DNA from: Eubacteriaceae bacterium
GTDB lineage: Bacteria > Bacillota > Clostridia > Lachnospirales > Lachnospiraceae
Length of the DNA stretch: 20,945 nucleotides
Direction of reading: 5' to 3'
Assembly (NCBI GenBank): GCA_902363805.1
Contig: CABJBF010000010.1
Location: 4,307 to 25,251, forward strand
Numbering within the stretch: the stretch's first letter is position 1; the number at the start of each line of letters is the position of its first letter. The translations under genes were made by a program, and so were the position numbers. The notes below the pieces were generated by a model that saw nothing but the letters and a program-made list of their open reading frames with translations, searched no databases and was not told the DNA's origin. Positions 6,131 through 14,555 of this stretch are shown here, one piece after another.

Positions 6131-7588
6131 GTGTACAACGGAACAAGTAATAAGTGGACAAAGCATTTTGATTTCATAATAGTAGATGTTATATGCATTA
6201 ATGTAGCGTTCTTTCTAGCTACACTGATATATTCAGGGTCTGGGCATATGTACAACACTTCCCTATATAGAAATGTAACAATATCATTAACGTTGATACA
6301 CTTTTGTGTAGCGTTTTTTAGAAACGGATATTCAGGAATATTAAGACGAGGATATCTGAAAGAAATAAAAGATACAGTGTACCATAATGTTATAGTTATG
6401 GCAGTGCTGTTTGGTTATTTATTTTTGATACAGCAGTCAGGAAATGTGTCTAGAATAGTAATGTTGCTATTCATTATAATAGACACAATATTAATGTACA
6501 TAAGCCGTATATTATTTAAGAAGTTTTATGCGGTACGTAAGAATTATGATAATGCTAAGGAAAATATGTTGCTTGTTGTATCATCAGATATGGCGACAGA
6601 CACTATCAACAAGATAAGCAACGGACCGGACAAGAGATTTGAGATAGTGGGAATCGCATTGACAGATGTGATGGACATTAAAGAATCACACATAGATGAA
6701 ATAGAAGGAATACCTGTAGTGGCCGATGCTGATTCCGTATACGAATATGCCAGAGCAAATGTCATTAATGATGTATTTATCAGAGTAAGCGGAGTAAACA
6801 ACTTCTTCGTAGAAGGCCTGGCATATGGATTTTTGAACATGGGAATTAAGGTTCATATAAATGTAGAATTTCTTACACATACTTTGCCAAATGCAGGATT
6901 TGAAACAATTAACGAGGTAGCAGTTGTAACGACAAGTATAAATCAGGTGTCACCGGTTGGAGCATTTGCAAAGAGAGCACTTGATATATGCGCAGGACTT
7001 GTAGGGTGCCTTGTTACAGCAGTATTGTTTATATTTGTAGCGCCTGCGATTAAGATTGCAGACCCTAACGGACCAATATTTTTCTGCCAGTTAAGAGCAG
7101 GAAAAAATGGAAAACCATTTAAGTTCTACAAATTCCGTTCAATGTATTCAGATGCAGAAGAACGCAAAAAAGAACTTATGGAACAGAACAAGATGGACGG
7201 ACTTATGTTTAAAATGGACGCAGACCCCAGAATTATAGGAAGCGGAAAAGACGGCACAAAGAAAGGACTCGGTCATTTCCTTAGAGCTACGTCAATAGAT
7301 GAATTTCCGAATTTTTACAGTATATTAAAAGGCGACATGAGTCTTGTAGGAACACGTCCGCCAACAATGGATGAATACGAACAGTACGAAGCGCATCACA
7401 AGAGCCGTCTTGCAACAAAACCGGGACTTACGGGAATGTGGCAGATAAGCGGTCGAAGCGACATGACGGACTTTGAAGAAATAGTAAAACTTGATAATGA
7501 GTACATAATGAACTGGAGCTTTGGACTAGATATAAAGATTATACTTAAGACTTTTCTTGTGGTAATTGCCAGAAAAGGGTCAGTATAA
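6131..7588 (+). CDS. Polyprenyl glycosylphosphotransferase (initiating sugar-phosphate transferase)
   Basis: The 485-aa membrane protein of the WbaP/CpsE type is expected to transfer a sugar-1-phosphate from a nucleotide sugar to undecaprenyl phosphate, starting repeat-unit synthesis. Four membrane helices lie at about 13-34, 48-64, 86-101 and 109-127. A Rossmann-like CoA_binding_3-type domain spans about 145-260. A re-entrant or membrane helix at 286-308 opens the catalytic Bac_transf domain (about 277-485). Diagnostic catalytic-domain motifs include KFRSM at 334-338, DEFP at 390-393, LKGDMSLVGTRP at 399-410 and KPGLTG at 430-435. The start is GTG, supported by GGGGGAGGA seven bases upstream. 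It is the first gene of the locus and has more CGT arginine codons than the genes from 8905 onward. The sugar transferred cannot be told from sequence. Confidence 0.95.
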   Translation: MYNGTSNKWTKHFDFIIVDVICINVAFFLATLIYSGSGHMYNTSLYRNVTISLTLIHFCVAFFRNGYSGILRRGYLKEIKDTVYHNVIVMAVLFGYLFLIQQSGNVSRIVMLLFIIIDTILMYISRILFKKFYAVRKNYDNAKENMLLVVSSDMATDTINKISNGPDKRFEIVGIALTDVMDIKESHIDEIEGIPVVADADSVYEYARANVINDVFIRVSGVNNFFVEGLAYGFLNMGIKVHINVEFLTHTLPNAGFETINEVAVVTTSINQVSPVGAFAKRALDICAGLVGCLVTAVLFIFVAPAIKIADPNGPIFFCQLRAGKNGKPFKFYKFRSMYSDAEERKKELMEQNKMDGLMFKMDADPRIIGSGKDGTKKGLGHFLRATSIDEFPNFYSILKGDMSLVGTRPPTMDEYEQYEAHHKSRLATKPGLTGMWQISGRSDMTDFEEIVKLDNEYIMNWSFGLDIKIILKTFLVVIARKGSV

Positions 7589-7769
7589 AGTGATTTGATA
7601 AGGTTTAAGTATAAACGAAAATAACTATGTGAAAATTATTTGGCTAAATAAACTTAGCTAATAGAAATAATGAGATAAGTGAAATGTGGTGCCGGGCGTA
7701 GCCTGGCACTATGTGGAATAACAGGTAGGATGCCGATAATAAAAATAAGAGAAATGAGAAACAGGTAAT
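7589..7769. other. 181-base intergenic spacer with a GC-rich hairpin
   Basis: This is the only sizeable gap inside the polysaccharide locus. Its main feature is the hairpin 7689-7709: GTGCCGGGC pairs with GCCTGGCAC (one G-T) around a GTA loop, with weaker wobble extension outward. No T run follows, so it is not a classic terminator. It could be an RNA-processing or stability element, or a barrier that partly uncouples the first gene from the rest. No clear promoter boxes were seen. Confidence 0.5.
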
Positions 7770-8903
7770 ATGAAAAATGGACAGTTGCGAATAGCAATGC
7801 TTGGTCATAAAAGAATACCGTCAAGAGAAGGCGGAGTCGAAATAGTAGTTGAGGAATTAGCTACCAGAATGGTGGAAAGAGGCAATAAGGTTACTTGTCT
7901 TAACCGTGCCGGGCATCATGTAAGTGGAAAAGAATTCGATGAAAAAAATAAAAAAGAATATAAGGGAATCAGATTAAAAACAGTTCCTACATTAGATAAG
8001 AAAGGACTAGCTGCTATGACTGCTTCTGTGACGGGAGGAGTATGCGCTGCATTTGGCAAATACGATGTAGTACATTTTCATGCAGAGGGTCCTTGTGCCA
8101 TGTTATGGCTACCTAAATTATTTGGGAAAAGATGCGTGGCAACAATTCACGGACTTGACCACCAGAGAGCAAAATGGGGAAAACTTGCAAGTACATACAT
8201 AATGATGGGCGAAAAATGTGCAGTAAAACATGCTGATGAAATAATAGTGTTAAGTAAGGGAGTACAGGATTATTTCAGAGAAAAGTATGGTCGTGAAACA
8301 AGATTTATTCCTAATGGAGTAAACAGACCGGTTATAAGAAAAGCAAATATAATTAAATATAAATTCGGACTTGAAAAGGACGATTACATATTGTATCTTG
8401 GACGATTAGTGCCGGAAAAAGGATTACGGTATCTTGTGGAAGCATTTAAAAATGTGAATACGAATAAGAAACTTGTAATAGCCGGTGGAAGTTCAGATAC
8501 GGATGAATTTGCAAATGAAATAAAAGCAATGGCAAAGGGCGATGACAGAATAATATTTACAGGATTTGTTCAGGGCGAGGAACTGGATGAGTTGTATAGT
8601 AATGCGTATGTGTATACTTTGCCAAGTGACTTAGAAGGAATGCCGCTTAGTCTGCTTGAGGCAATGAGCTATGGCAACTGCTGTCTTGTGTCAGACATAG
8701 ATGAATGTGCATCAGTAGTTGAAGATAAGGCTATAGTATTTGAAAAGTCAAACGTAGAGCAATTGCAGGAAAAACTACAGGAGGCTTGCGACAAGCCTGA
8801 GATGGTGGATGGATATAAAAAAGAAGCAGCAGATTTTATATGTGAAAAATACAGTTGGGATGATGTTGTGGAGAAAACGATGGAGTTGTATAGAGGAGTC
8901 TGA
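7770..8903 (+). CDS. Glycosyltransferase family 4 (GT-B fold)
   Basis: This 377-aa retaining GT4 enzyme would add a sugar to the lipid-linked intermediate at the inner face of the membrane. The N-terminal domain begins with an acceptor-side motif (HKRIPSREGGVE, residues 13-24) related to that of DUF1972/rhamnosyltransferase-type GT4 proteins. The C-terminal nucleotide-sugar domain shows YLGRLVPEKG (209-218) and the E-x7-E motif EGMPLSLLEA (E289, E297). Residues R212 and K217 of the GR...K motif contact the donor phosphates in this family. The start ATG has only a weak AGG-type ribosome binding site. It is one base from the next gene. Donor and linkage are unknown; a rhamnosyl or similar transferase is a guess from the N-terminal motif. 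Confidence 0.92.
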   Translation: MKNGQLRIAMLGHKRIPSREGGVEIVVEELATRMVERGNKVTCLNRAGHHVSGKEFDEKNKKEYKGIRLKTVPTLDKKGLAAMTASVTGGVCAAFGKYDVVHFHAEGPCAMLWLPKLFGKRCVATIHGLDHQRAKWGKLASTYIMMGEKCAVKHADEIIVLSKGVQDYFREKYGRETRFIPNGVNRPVIRKANIIKYKFGLEKDDYILYLGRLVPEKGLRYLVEAFKNVNTNKKLVIAGGSSDTDEFANEIKAMAKGDDRIIFTGFVQGEELDELYSNAYVYTLPSDLEGMPLSLLEAMSYGNCCLVSDIDECASVVEDKAIVFEKSNVEQLQEKLQEACDKPEMVDGYKKEAADFICEKYSWDDVVEKTMELYRGV

Positions 8904-8904
8904 A

Positions 8905-9918
8905 ATGGAAATAGGAAAGACAAAAGATAGAGAAAAATGGGTTGACTATGTAAAGGTTATAGCGTGCGTGTTAGTTGTATTAGGACATTTTTTTCAAAGT
9001 ATGGTTAAGGCTACGATAATACCAGATAATGATTTATATAGTTGGTTTAATAAGACAATATATTATTTCCATGTACCTTTGTTTTTTATATGTAGTGGAT
9101 ATTTATATCAAAAATATAGCAGAATTAAAAATATACTAGATTGGAAAAATAATATAATAAAAAAGTTAATTGCGCTTGGAATACCTTATTTTGTATTTTC
9201 GATTGTAACATGGATACTAAAAACAATGTTTGCAGGAAGTGTGAATGATGAAATGTCTGGGTTAGCAGAATCCTTATTTAAAAATCCAACGGCACCTTAT
9301 TGGTATTTGTATAGTTTGTTTTTTATCTTTTTAATTACTATTACATATAAAAATAAAACTAATAAAATGTTATTGATTGCGTTTGCTATTGTTCTTAAAG
9401 CCATTGCATTATTGACAGGGGGAGTTGGAATATATGCTATTTCAACAGTTATGGTGAATGAAATATGGTTTGTTATAGGAATGTGCTTGACTGACATTGA
9501 TATGGATAAGATGAATAATAGATTTGTAGGGATGCTGTTGGGAATTATATTTATCGTGTTAAGTGTGGTTGCTTATAAACAGAATATAACAAATGGCCTA
9601 GTTACATTTATACTTGGATTGTTAGCATGTGTTTCTGTTCTGTGGATAATGATTTCGTGTAGAAGATATAACAATAGATTTATGGATTATGTTGCAAAGT
9701 ATACAATGCCAATATTTTTAATGCATACCTTATTTGCGGCACCAGTTAGAATTGTGTTAATGAAGATGGGATTAACCAATTCGATAATCCAAATAGTGAT
9801 TGGATTAGCCATAAGTTTTATAGGACCTATATGTACAGCGATAGTATTGGAAAAAACAAAGTATTTGGAATTCGTGATTTATCCGAATAAAGTAATTAAA
9901 CTATTGAAAAGGAGATAG
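8905..9918 (+). CDS. Membrane acyltransferase, acyltransferase-3 family
   Basis: This 337-aa polytopic membrane protein probably O-acylates (for example acetylates) a sugar of the repeat unit. The N-terminal sequence has the family pattern: a charged start, KWVDYVKVIACVLVVLGHF with the conserved histidine of the GHF motif, then YFHVPLFFICSGYL. About ten hydrophobic helices follow. ATG at 8905 is chosen because AGAGGAG (8892-8898) lies six bases upstream; an upstream in-frame ATG inside the previous gene would add 32 unlikely residues. It is separated from the preceding GT4 gene by one base and from the next gene by three, so translational coupling is likely. From this gene on the locus becomes visibly more AT-rich. 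Confidence 0.92.
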   Translation: MEIGKTKDREKWVDYVKVIACVLVVLGHFFQSMVKATIIPDNDLYSWFNKTIYYFHVPLFFICSGYLYQKYSRIKNILDWKNNIIKKLIALGIPYFVFSIVTWILKTMFAGSVNDEMSGLAESLFKNPTAPYWYLYSLFFIFLITITYKNKTNKMLLIAFAIVLKAIALLTGGVGIYAISTVMVNEIWFVIGMCLTDIDMDKMNNRFVGMLLGIIFIVLSVVAYKQNITNGLVTFILGLLACVSVLWIMISCRRYNNRFMDYVAKYTMPIFLMHTLFAAPVRIVLMKMGLTNSIIQIVIGLAISFIGPICTAIVLEKTKYLEFVIYPNKVIKLLKRR

Positions 9919-9921
9919 ATT

Positions 9922-11121
9922 GTGAAAATTTTAATGGTTAATAAATTTCTTTATCCTAATGGAGGTTCAGAAACATATATATTCAAATTAGGTGAGTATT
10001 TAGAAAGGCAGGGACACGAAGTACAATACTTTGGAATGGAACATGAAGGAAGATGTGTTGGAAATCATGCAGAAGCCTATACATCTGACATGGACTTTCA
10101 TGGAGGCTCAAAGCTTTCTAAATTGACTTATCCAATTAAAACTATATATTCAAGCGAGGCAAGAAAGAAAATAAGGATTGTTCTTGATGACTTTCGGCCA
10201 GATGTAGTCCATTTAAACAACTTTACATATCAGATAACTCCAAGTGTTATATTAGAAATAAAGAAATGGTCAAAACAGACAGGAAATAAATGCAAGATAG
10301 TATTTACAGCGCATGATTATAATCTGGTTTGCCCAAATCATATGTGCAACAATCCAAATACACACGAAAATTGTGAAAAGTGTTTAGGCGGACATTTTAT
10401 GAATTGCTTTAAAGGTAAGTGTATTCATGGAAGCACAGCCAAATCAGCAGTTGGAACAATGGAAGCAATGTTTTGGAAAATGAAAGGAACATATAAATAC
10501 ATAGATTCAATGATATGTTGTAGTGAATTTATGAAGACAAAGATGGATTCAAATCCTTTGTTTGCAAGTAAGACTATTGCACTTCATAATTTTATAGATA
10601 AAGTTGAATGGAAAGAAGCAGAGAAGAAAGATTATGTTCTTTACTTCGGAAGATTTTCAAAAGAAAAAGGAATAGGAACACTTATAGAAGTGTGTAAGAA
10701 ACTTCCAGATGTTCAGTTTATATTTGCGGGAACAGGTCCTTTGGAAGAAGAAATTAATGGAATTAGCAATATTAAAAATGTAGGTTTTCAAAAGGGAGAA
10801 GCTCTTGAAAAACTTATAAGAGAAGCAAGATTCTCTATATATCCATCAGAATGGTATGAAAATTGCCCATTTTCAGTAATGGAAAGTCAGATGTATGGAA
10901 CGCCGGTTCTTGGTGCTAATATTGGAGGAATTCCAGAACTGATATCAGTAGGAAAGACTGGGGAATTGTTTGAAAGCGGCAATGGCGAAGATTTAAAGAG
11001 TAAAATCGATGAATTGTGGAATGACAAAGAAAAGTTAGATAAATACAGTGAAAACTGTAAAGATATTAGCTTTGATACTATTGAAGAATATTGTAATAAA
11101 TTGATTAAGATATACGAATAA
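9922..11121 (+). CDS. Glycosyltransferase family 4 with a Cys-rich insertion
   Basis: The 399-aa GT-B enzyme begins with the donor/acceptor loop pattern KFLYPNGGSETYI (8-20). The C-terminal half has YFGRFSKEKG (241-250), FAGTGP (268-273) and the E-x7-E motif with E313 and E321, followed by GTPVLGANIGGIPE. Between HDYNLVCP (131-138) and residue 167 there are six cysteines (C137, C142, C151, C154, C162, C167). I associate this insertion with a subgroup of GT4 enzymes and suspect it binds a metal or forms disulfides. The start is GTG, with GGAG (9911-9914) seven bases upstream. It would extend the repeat unit; the sugar is unknown. Confidence 0.92.
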   Translation: MKILMVNKFLYPNGGSETYIFKLGEYLERQGHEVQYFGMEHEGRCVGNHAEAYTSDMDFHGGSKLSKLTYPIKTIYSSEARKKIRIVLDDFRPDVVHLNNFTYQITPSVILEIKKWSKQTGNKCKIVFTAHDYNLVCPNHMCNNPNTHENCEKCLGGHFMNCFKGKCIHGSTAKSAVGTMEAMFWKMKGTYKYIDSMICCSEFMKTKMDSNPLFASKTIALHNFIDKVEWKEAEKKDYVLYFGRFSKEKGIGTLIEVCKKLPDVQFIFAGTGPLEEEINGISNIKNVGFQKGEALEKLIREARFSIYPSEWYENCPFSVMESQMYGTPVLGANIGGIPELISVGKTGELFESGNGEDLKSKIDELWNDKEKLDKYSENCKDISFDTIEEYCNKLIKIYE

Positions 11122-11143
11122 AAGGAAAATAGGAGAGGAAGCA

Positions 11144-12319
11144 ATGGCAGAGAAGAAATTAAATGGTACAGTTATCGTAACATATAGATGTAACGCACGT
11201 TGCTCAATGTGTAACAGATACAAGGCACCATCAAAACCAGAAGAAGAAATTTCAATTGAAACAATTAAGAAGTTACCTAAGATGTACTTTACAAATATAA
11301 CAGGTGGAGAACCTTTTATACGTACAGACTTGAAGGACATTGTTAGAGAATTATATAAGAAGAGCGATAGAATTGTTATTTCAACTAATGGATTCTTTAC
11401 AGATAGAATTGTTGATTTATGTAAGGAATTTCCTAATATCGGAATTCGTATTTCAATTGAAGGTCTTGAACAGACAAACAATGAAATCCGTGGATTAGAT
11501 GACGGATATAACAAAGGTTATACAACACTTAAGAAATTACGTGAAATGGGAATGAAGGATGTTGGTTTCGGAATGACAGTTCAGGACAAGAATGCACCTG
11601 ATTTAGTACCACTTTATAAGATATCTAATGAAATGGGAATGGAATTTGCAACTGCTTCATTACATAATAGTTTCTATTTTGTAGAAGCAAAAAATATAAT
11701 TAAAGATCGTCCAATGGTAGCTAAGAATTTCGAAGATTTAATTAATGAATTACTTAGATCAAAGAGTCCTAAGAAATGGATGAGAGCATATTTTAACCAT
11801 GGTCTTATTAATTATATTTATGGACAGAAAAGATTACTTCCTTGTGATATGAGTTTTGATACATTCTTTATTGATCCATATGGTGATGTAATGCCATGTA
11901 ACGGAACAAAAGACAAAGAAGTAATGGGTAACTTAAACAATCAGAGCTGGGATGAATTATGGAATAGCCCTGAAGCAGAGCAGGTTAGAGCAAAGGTTCG
12001 CTGCTGTGACAGAGACTGTTGGATGATAGGTTCAGTGTCTCCAGCAATGCACAAGTACATCTGGAAACCTGGATTCTGGGTACTTAAACATAAGTTTAAA
12101 GCATTGTTTAGTAAACACCCATATAGTATGTATGAGAATAAAATTGTACGTGACTACAGGGATGGCAAGGTAACTAAAGAAGAATTAGATAAATGCAGTA
12201 CTTGTGATATGTGCGCAACAATTAATGACGGATTAAGTGATGCTTCAAGAGAACAGCTTAAGGGCAAGAGCGGTGAAGAAATAGTTGATGCAGATATTGC
12301 AAAACAGATGGGAGAATAG
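11144..12319 (+). CDS. Radical SAM protein with SPASM-like C-terminal cysteines
   Basis: This 391-aa radical SAM enzyme has the cluster-binding motif C16-x3-C20-x2-C23 and the SAM-binding GGEP at 54-57. A C-terminal domain resembles SPASM: C234, then GDVMPCNG with C252, then C287/C288 and C292. A further CSTCDMC (C351, C354, C357) near the end gives another possible iron-sulfur or zinc site. SPASM enzymes usually modify peptides or proteins, but relatives occur in sugar pathways; here the surroundings suggest a sugar or glycan-linked substrate. No precursor peptide was seen nearby. GAGAGG (11132-11137) lies six bases before the ATG. It ends 36 bases before the QueC-like gene. It uses CGT/CGC for about 8 of its 20 arginines, unlike its neighbours, hinting at separate origin or high expression. 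Confidence 0.88.
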   Translation: MAEKKLNGTVIVTYRCNARCSMCNRYKAPSKPEEEISIETIKKLPKMYFTNITGGEPFIRTDLKDIVRELYKKSDRIVISTNGFFTDRIVDLCKEFPNIGIRISIEGLEQTNNEIRGLDDGYNKGYTTLKKLREMGMKDVGFGMTVQDKNAPDLVPLYKISNEMGMEFATASLHNSFYFVEAKNIIKDRPMVAKNFEDLINELLRSKSPKKWMRAYFNHGLINYIYGQKRLLPCDMSFDTFFIDPYGDVMPCNGTKDKEVMGNLNNQSWDELWNSPEAEQVRAKVRCCDRDCWMIGSVSPAMHKYIWKPGFWVLKHKFKALFSKHPYSMYENKIVRDYRDGKVTKEELDKCSTCDMCATINDGLSDASREQLKGKSGEEIVDADIAKQMGE

Positions 12320-12355
12320 GTGCTATTAAGCGAACATAGGGAGAAATAAATACAT

Positions 12356-13603
12356 ATGAAAGTTATTGCTTTAAAAAATATAATTTTAGAAAAAAATACT
12401 ATCACATATAAGTTTGATATTCCAGAAGAATTAAGAAAACATATTAATATGGAATATATTGATGAACATAATCAAGGAACTTTATTTGTGAGACCACAAA
12501 AAGAAACAAAATTGGAAGAAATTCCAAAATCTATATTGTCGATTCCGTTTATTGGGACGATGATGGGAATTGCAATGTTGTATCAAATTCCTATTAAAGT
12601 TGATGAAGTGGATGCTGACTATTTGAAATCAACACAAGAACTAGGATTGATTTTTAACAAGATGTATCCACAAGGAAATCTGAAATTGAAAGTGATTTCA
12701 GATAGAGTTATTGAAAATAAAAAGAACAGTGTTGGAACAAACAAAACATCGGTGTTCTTTACAGGTGGAGTTGATGCTACAAGTGCATTGGTTGAAACAA
12801 TTAATCTAAAACCGTTATTGATAAATATAGTTGGTGGAGACATAGCACTTTCAAATCAAAAAGCACATAGCAGATTAGAGGAGTATTTTAACAAAGTTAA
12901 AAATAATATTCCAGGAGTAGACTATTGTTTTGTTGAATCTAATTGTAGAGAATTGTTTAAAGAGTATTCCTTTGACGAGAAATTCAAAAAGTTTATTGAT
13001 AGAGAACTGTGGTGGGGATATTGGGCAAGCGTTGCACATATAGTTGTGATGACTGCTGTTATAGCCCCAGTGATTTATTCGAAAAATATCAATTGCCATT
13101 ATATAGGATCTTCGCATTCATCACTAGATAGCGCATTTGATGCCAATAATGAAGAAATAATTAATGCAATTAATTATTGTGGTTGTAAATTTATATCAGC
13201 TGATGCGGACTTGGATAGAAATGAGAAGGTTAAAAAGATAGTAGATTATTCTTCTAAAACAAACAAGTATTTCGAATTACAGGTTTGCTGGAATAAACAG
13301 GAGGGAATGAATTGCTGCAAATGTGAAAAATGCTATAGAACAATGATGAATATTTTGTCGGCACATGGAGATCCTAATAAATTTGGGTTTAGATATGATA
13401 CTAAAAAAATGAAAGAAATAAGAACATTCTTAGAAATAACACCGATAAAATTAAGTTATTGGGAAACGACACAACATATGTTTGTGAAAGAGAAGGATTA
13501 TTGGAAAGATACTGAATTATCATGGTTTATTGATTTTAAATTTAATAGACCTAAAGCATATGCCTATAAGATAATTAAAAGAGTAATAAGTAAGTTCAAA
13601 TAG
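12356..13603 (+). CDS. QueC-like PP-loop ATP-pyrophosphatase superfamily protein
   Basis: The 415-aa protein contains a PP-loop at FFTGGVDAT (residues 134-142), a variant of the usual SGGxDS loop that binds ATP in adenylating enzymes. Near the C-terminus, C311-x8-C320-x2-C323-x2-C326 has exactly the spacing of the zinc site of QueC, the 7-cyano-7-deazaguanine synthase that turns a carboxylate into an amide and nitrile. A HYIGSSHSS segment (248-256) lies where such enzymes have a conserved Gly/His loop. It differs from QueC by about 130 extra N-terminal residues of unrecognised fold and about 90 C-terminal residues. It is not WbpG/PseA, which carries a different Cys motif. Likely chemistry is ATP-dependent activation, possibly amidation, of a carboxyl group; the substrate is unknown. 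All 12 arginines use AGA. Confidence 0.75.
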   Translation: MKVIALKNIILEKNTITYKFDIPEELRKHINMEYIDEHNQGTLFVRPQKETKLEEIPKSILSIPFIGTMMGIAMLYQIPIKVDEVDADYLKSTQELGLIFNKMYPQGNLKLKVISDRVIENKKNSVGTNKTSVFFTGGVDATSALVETINLKPLLINIVGGDIALSNQKAHSRLEEYFNKVKNNIPGVDYCFVESNCRELFKEYSFDEKFKKFIDRELWWGYWASVAHIVVMTAVIAPVIYSKNINCHYIGSSHSSLDSAFDANNEEIINAINYCGCKFISADADLDRNEKVKKIVDYSSKTNKYFELQVCWNKQEGMNCCKCEKCYRTMMNILSAHGDPNKFGFRYDTKKMKEIRTFLEITPIKLSYWETTQHMFVKEKDYWKDTELSWFIDFKFNRPKAYAYKIIKRVISKFK

Positions 13604-13632
13604 TAGATTTAACTAAAAAAGCGAGGACGCAA

Positions 13633-14529
13633 ATGAGTGATATTACAATTCTAACACCTACTTATAATAGAGAGAAGCTTCTGCACAAACTGTACAAGTC
13701 ATTATGTAATCAGAAAGATAAAGAGTTTGAGTGGATTGTTGTTGACGATGGAAGCAATGACAATACAGACGAGTATATTGAGACAATACAGAAGAAAGCA
13801 GATTTTCCCATTAGGTATTATAAAAAAAATAATGGGGGAAAGCACACGGCTCTTAATTATGGATGCCAATATGTTAAAACTAAATTGGTGTTTATTGTTG
13901 ATAGTGATGACACACTAACAGATGATGCAATTTTAACAATTCAGCGAATATATGAAAAATATAAAAATGAAGATGACATTTGTGGGTTTAGTTTCCTGAG
14001 GGGAAAATCAAGAGGGGGGTATTTAAGCACATCGGGAGTACCAGAAGACGGAATGAAAGAGTCTTTTGTTGAGTGTAGAATAAATAGAAACATCGGTGGA
14101 GACATGGCTGAAGTTTGGTATACTCATTGCTTAAGAGAGTATCCGTTTCCTGAATTTTTGGGTGAAAAATTTTTGGGAGAAGATATTGTTTGGGTACAGA
14201 TGTCAAAAAAATATAAGATGAGATTCTTTAATAAAGTTATTTATATTTCAGACTATTTAGATGAAGGATTGACTAATAACAGGCGAAAGCATAACATAAG
14301 TTCGCCAAACGGTTGTGTTGCGAGAGCGAAAACTTTTTTAGAATCAGATTCAATTTTAAAAGCAAAAATAAAAGCAGCATTACAATATCAAATATATGGA
14401 AGGTTTGCAGCACATTCATTAAAAAAATTATTTGAAAATACAAATAGTAAGTTGTTGTATATATTATGTTTTATTCCATCACAAGTATTGTATTACAAGT
14501 GGAAAAATAAATACCAAGAAAATATTTAG
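13633..14529 (+). CDS. Glycosyltransferase family 2 (GT-A fold)
   Basis: This 298-aa inverting glycosyltransferase has the family start ITILTPTYNREKLL, the nucleotide-binding VVDDGSNDNT (36-45) and the metal-binding DSDD (90-93). Residues around GGDMAEVW (155-162) and the GEDIVW loop (near 185-190) supply the acceptor and catalytic-base region, as in other small GT2 enzymes of capsule loci. The C-terminal 60 residues are amphipathic and may lie on the membrane. GCGAGGACGCAA precedes the ATG, a moderate ribosome binding site. It ends 26 bases before the WbsX-like gene. It would add one sugar to the repeat unit; the donor is unknown. Confidence 0.93.
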   Translation: MSDITILTPTYNREKLLHKLYKSLCNQKDKEFEWIVVDDGSNDNTDEYIETIQKKADFPIRYYKKNNGGKHTALNYGCQYVKTKLVFIVDSDDTLTDDAILTIQRIYEKYKNEDDICGFSFLRGKSRGGYLSTSGVPEDGMKESFVECRINRNIGGDMAEVWYTHCLREYPFPEFLGEKFLGEDIVWVQMSKKYKMRFFNKVIYISDYLDEGLTNNRRKHNISSPNGCVARAKTFLESDSILKAKIKAALQYQIYGRFAAHSLKKLFENTNSKLLYILCFIPSQVLYYKWKNKYQENI

Positions 14530-14555
14530 TGAAAATATATGTGAGGAGAATTAGG

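Noticed and set aside
12356..13603. Assignment of the PP-loop gene as queC of queuosine synthesis
   Set aside because: The PP-loop is divergent, there is a long N-terminal extension, no other queuosine gene is present, and the context is glycan synthesis.
11144..13603. Anti-phage QatABCD or type IV CBASS system
   Set aside because: QueC-like proteins occur there, but no QatA ATPase, TatD-like nuclease, cyclase, effector or other partner gene is in the window.
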